Origin: Lysobacterales bacterium
Lineage (GTDB): Bacteria > Pseudomonadota > Gammaproteobacteria > Xanthomonadales > SZUA-36
Assembly (NCBI GenBank): GCA_026193295.1
Contig: JAPHSB010000367.1
Coordinates: forward strand, 1 to 6,434
Reading direction: 5' to 3'
Length of the DNA: 6,434 nucleotides
Notes under the pieces: model-generated
Databases searched by the model: none
Told to the model about the DNA's origin: nothing
Seen by the model: only the letters and a program-made list of their open reading frames with translations
Part shown: positions 6,321 through 6,434 of the stretch, one piece after another
Numbering within the stretch: the stretch's first letter is position 1
Layout of the letters: every line of letters begins with the position of its first letter
Translations under genes and position numbers: made by a program

Positions 6321-6434
6321 CTAGCGCGTTTCGAGCTGGATTTCCCACATGTAGTCGGAGTGCGAACCGCAGATTGCGTTGAATTCCTCGCCTGCCTTGT
6401 TGTCTTCCGAGTACATTTCATCGATCAGTTCGGC
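6321..6434 (-). CDS. C-terminal end of an unidentified protein (5' end beyond window)
   Basis: On the minus strand the frame is open from the window edge (6434) and ends at TAG 6323-6321, giving 37 residues: a first acidic part with LIDEMYSEDNKAGEEF, then NAICGSHSDYMWEIQLETR at the end. The mixed acidic and aromatic composition and codon use look like real protein, unlike the arginine-rich frame that overlaps it. I do not recognise the family. The methionine at codon 7 has no ribosome site before it, so this is more likely the tail of a longer gene than a tiny gene. It lies 116 bases upstream of the M20 peptidase gene on the same strand, with the 6243-6276 palindrome between them. Confidence 0.6.
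   Translation of the reverse strand, partial: AELIDEMYSEDNKAGEEFNAICGSHSDYMWEIQLETR

Noticed and set aside
6236..6421. 61-codon arginine-rich minus-strand frame at the right edge
   Set aside because: It runs through the palindrome and overlaps the better-looking open C-terminal tail in another frame; composition is that of a shadow.

Overview
The window reads as ordinary chromosomal DNA from a GC-rich gammaproteobacterium. The evidence is a PlsB-type glycerol-3-phosphate acyltransferase, a canonical TtcA with its cysteine motifs, and a lipoprotein of a type common in Gammaproteobacteria. Genes are packed tightly, with overlaps or short gaps and three non-ATG starts (two GTG, one TTG). I cannot fix the genus. 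I see no mobile element, CRISPR array, tRNA or rRNA.

Layout: (1) Positions 1-1614 (+) hold the C-terminal two thirds of plsB, cut off by the left edge. (2) A small DUF465/YdcH-like gene (1611-1823, -) meets plsB tail to tail; both stop codons lie in one CTAG palindrome. (3) A 59-base gap separates that gene from the divergent ttcA (1883-2761, +), a tRNA 2-thiocytidine-32 synthetase. (4) ttcA is followed 14 bases later by a TakP-like TRAP transporter solute-binding lipoprotein (2776-3891, +), and 1 base after that by a DUF6279-type lipoprotein (3893-4771, +). The spacing suggests one transcript. (5) A PM20D1-like M20 metallopeptidase (4738-6204, -) converges on this run with a 34-base overlap. 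(6) A 116-base gap upstream of it carries a strong GC-rich palindrome. (7) The right edge holds the last 37 codons of an unidentified minus-strand gene (6321-6434).

How the genes fit together: plsB makes lysophosphatidic acid, the first phospholipid precursor. ttcA modifies tRNA. The solute-binding protein probably captures a 2-oxo acid or similar carboxylate outside the inner membrane, but its membrane subunits are not in the window. The second lipoprotein has no known function. The M20 enzyme probably cleaves an N-acyl or peptide-like amide outside the cytoplasm. These do not form an obvious pathway; the grouping looks like a housekeeping neighbourhood. I found no convincing undescribed system. 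The points most worth a second look are the orphan TRAP binding protein with a combined Tat and lipoprotein signal, the PM20D1-like enzyme, the palindrome at 6243-6276, and the two terminator-less convergent gene overlaps.
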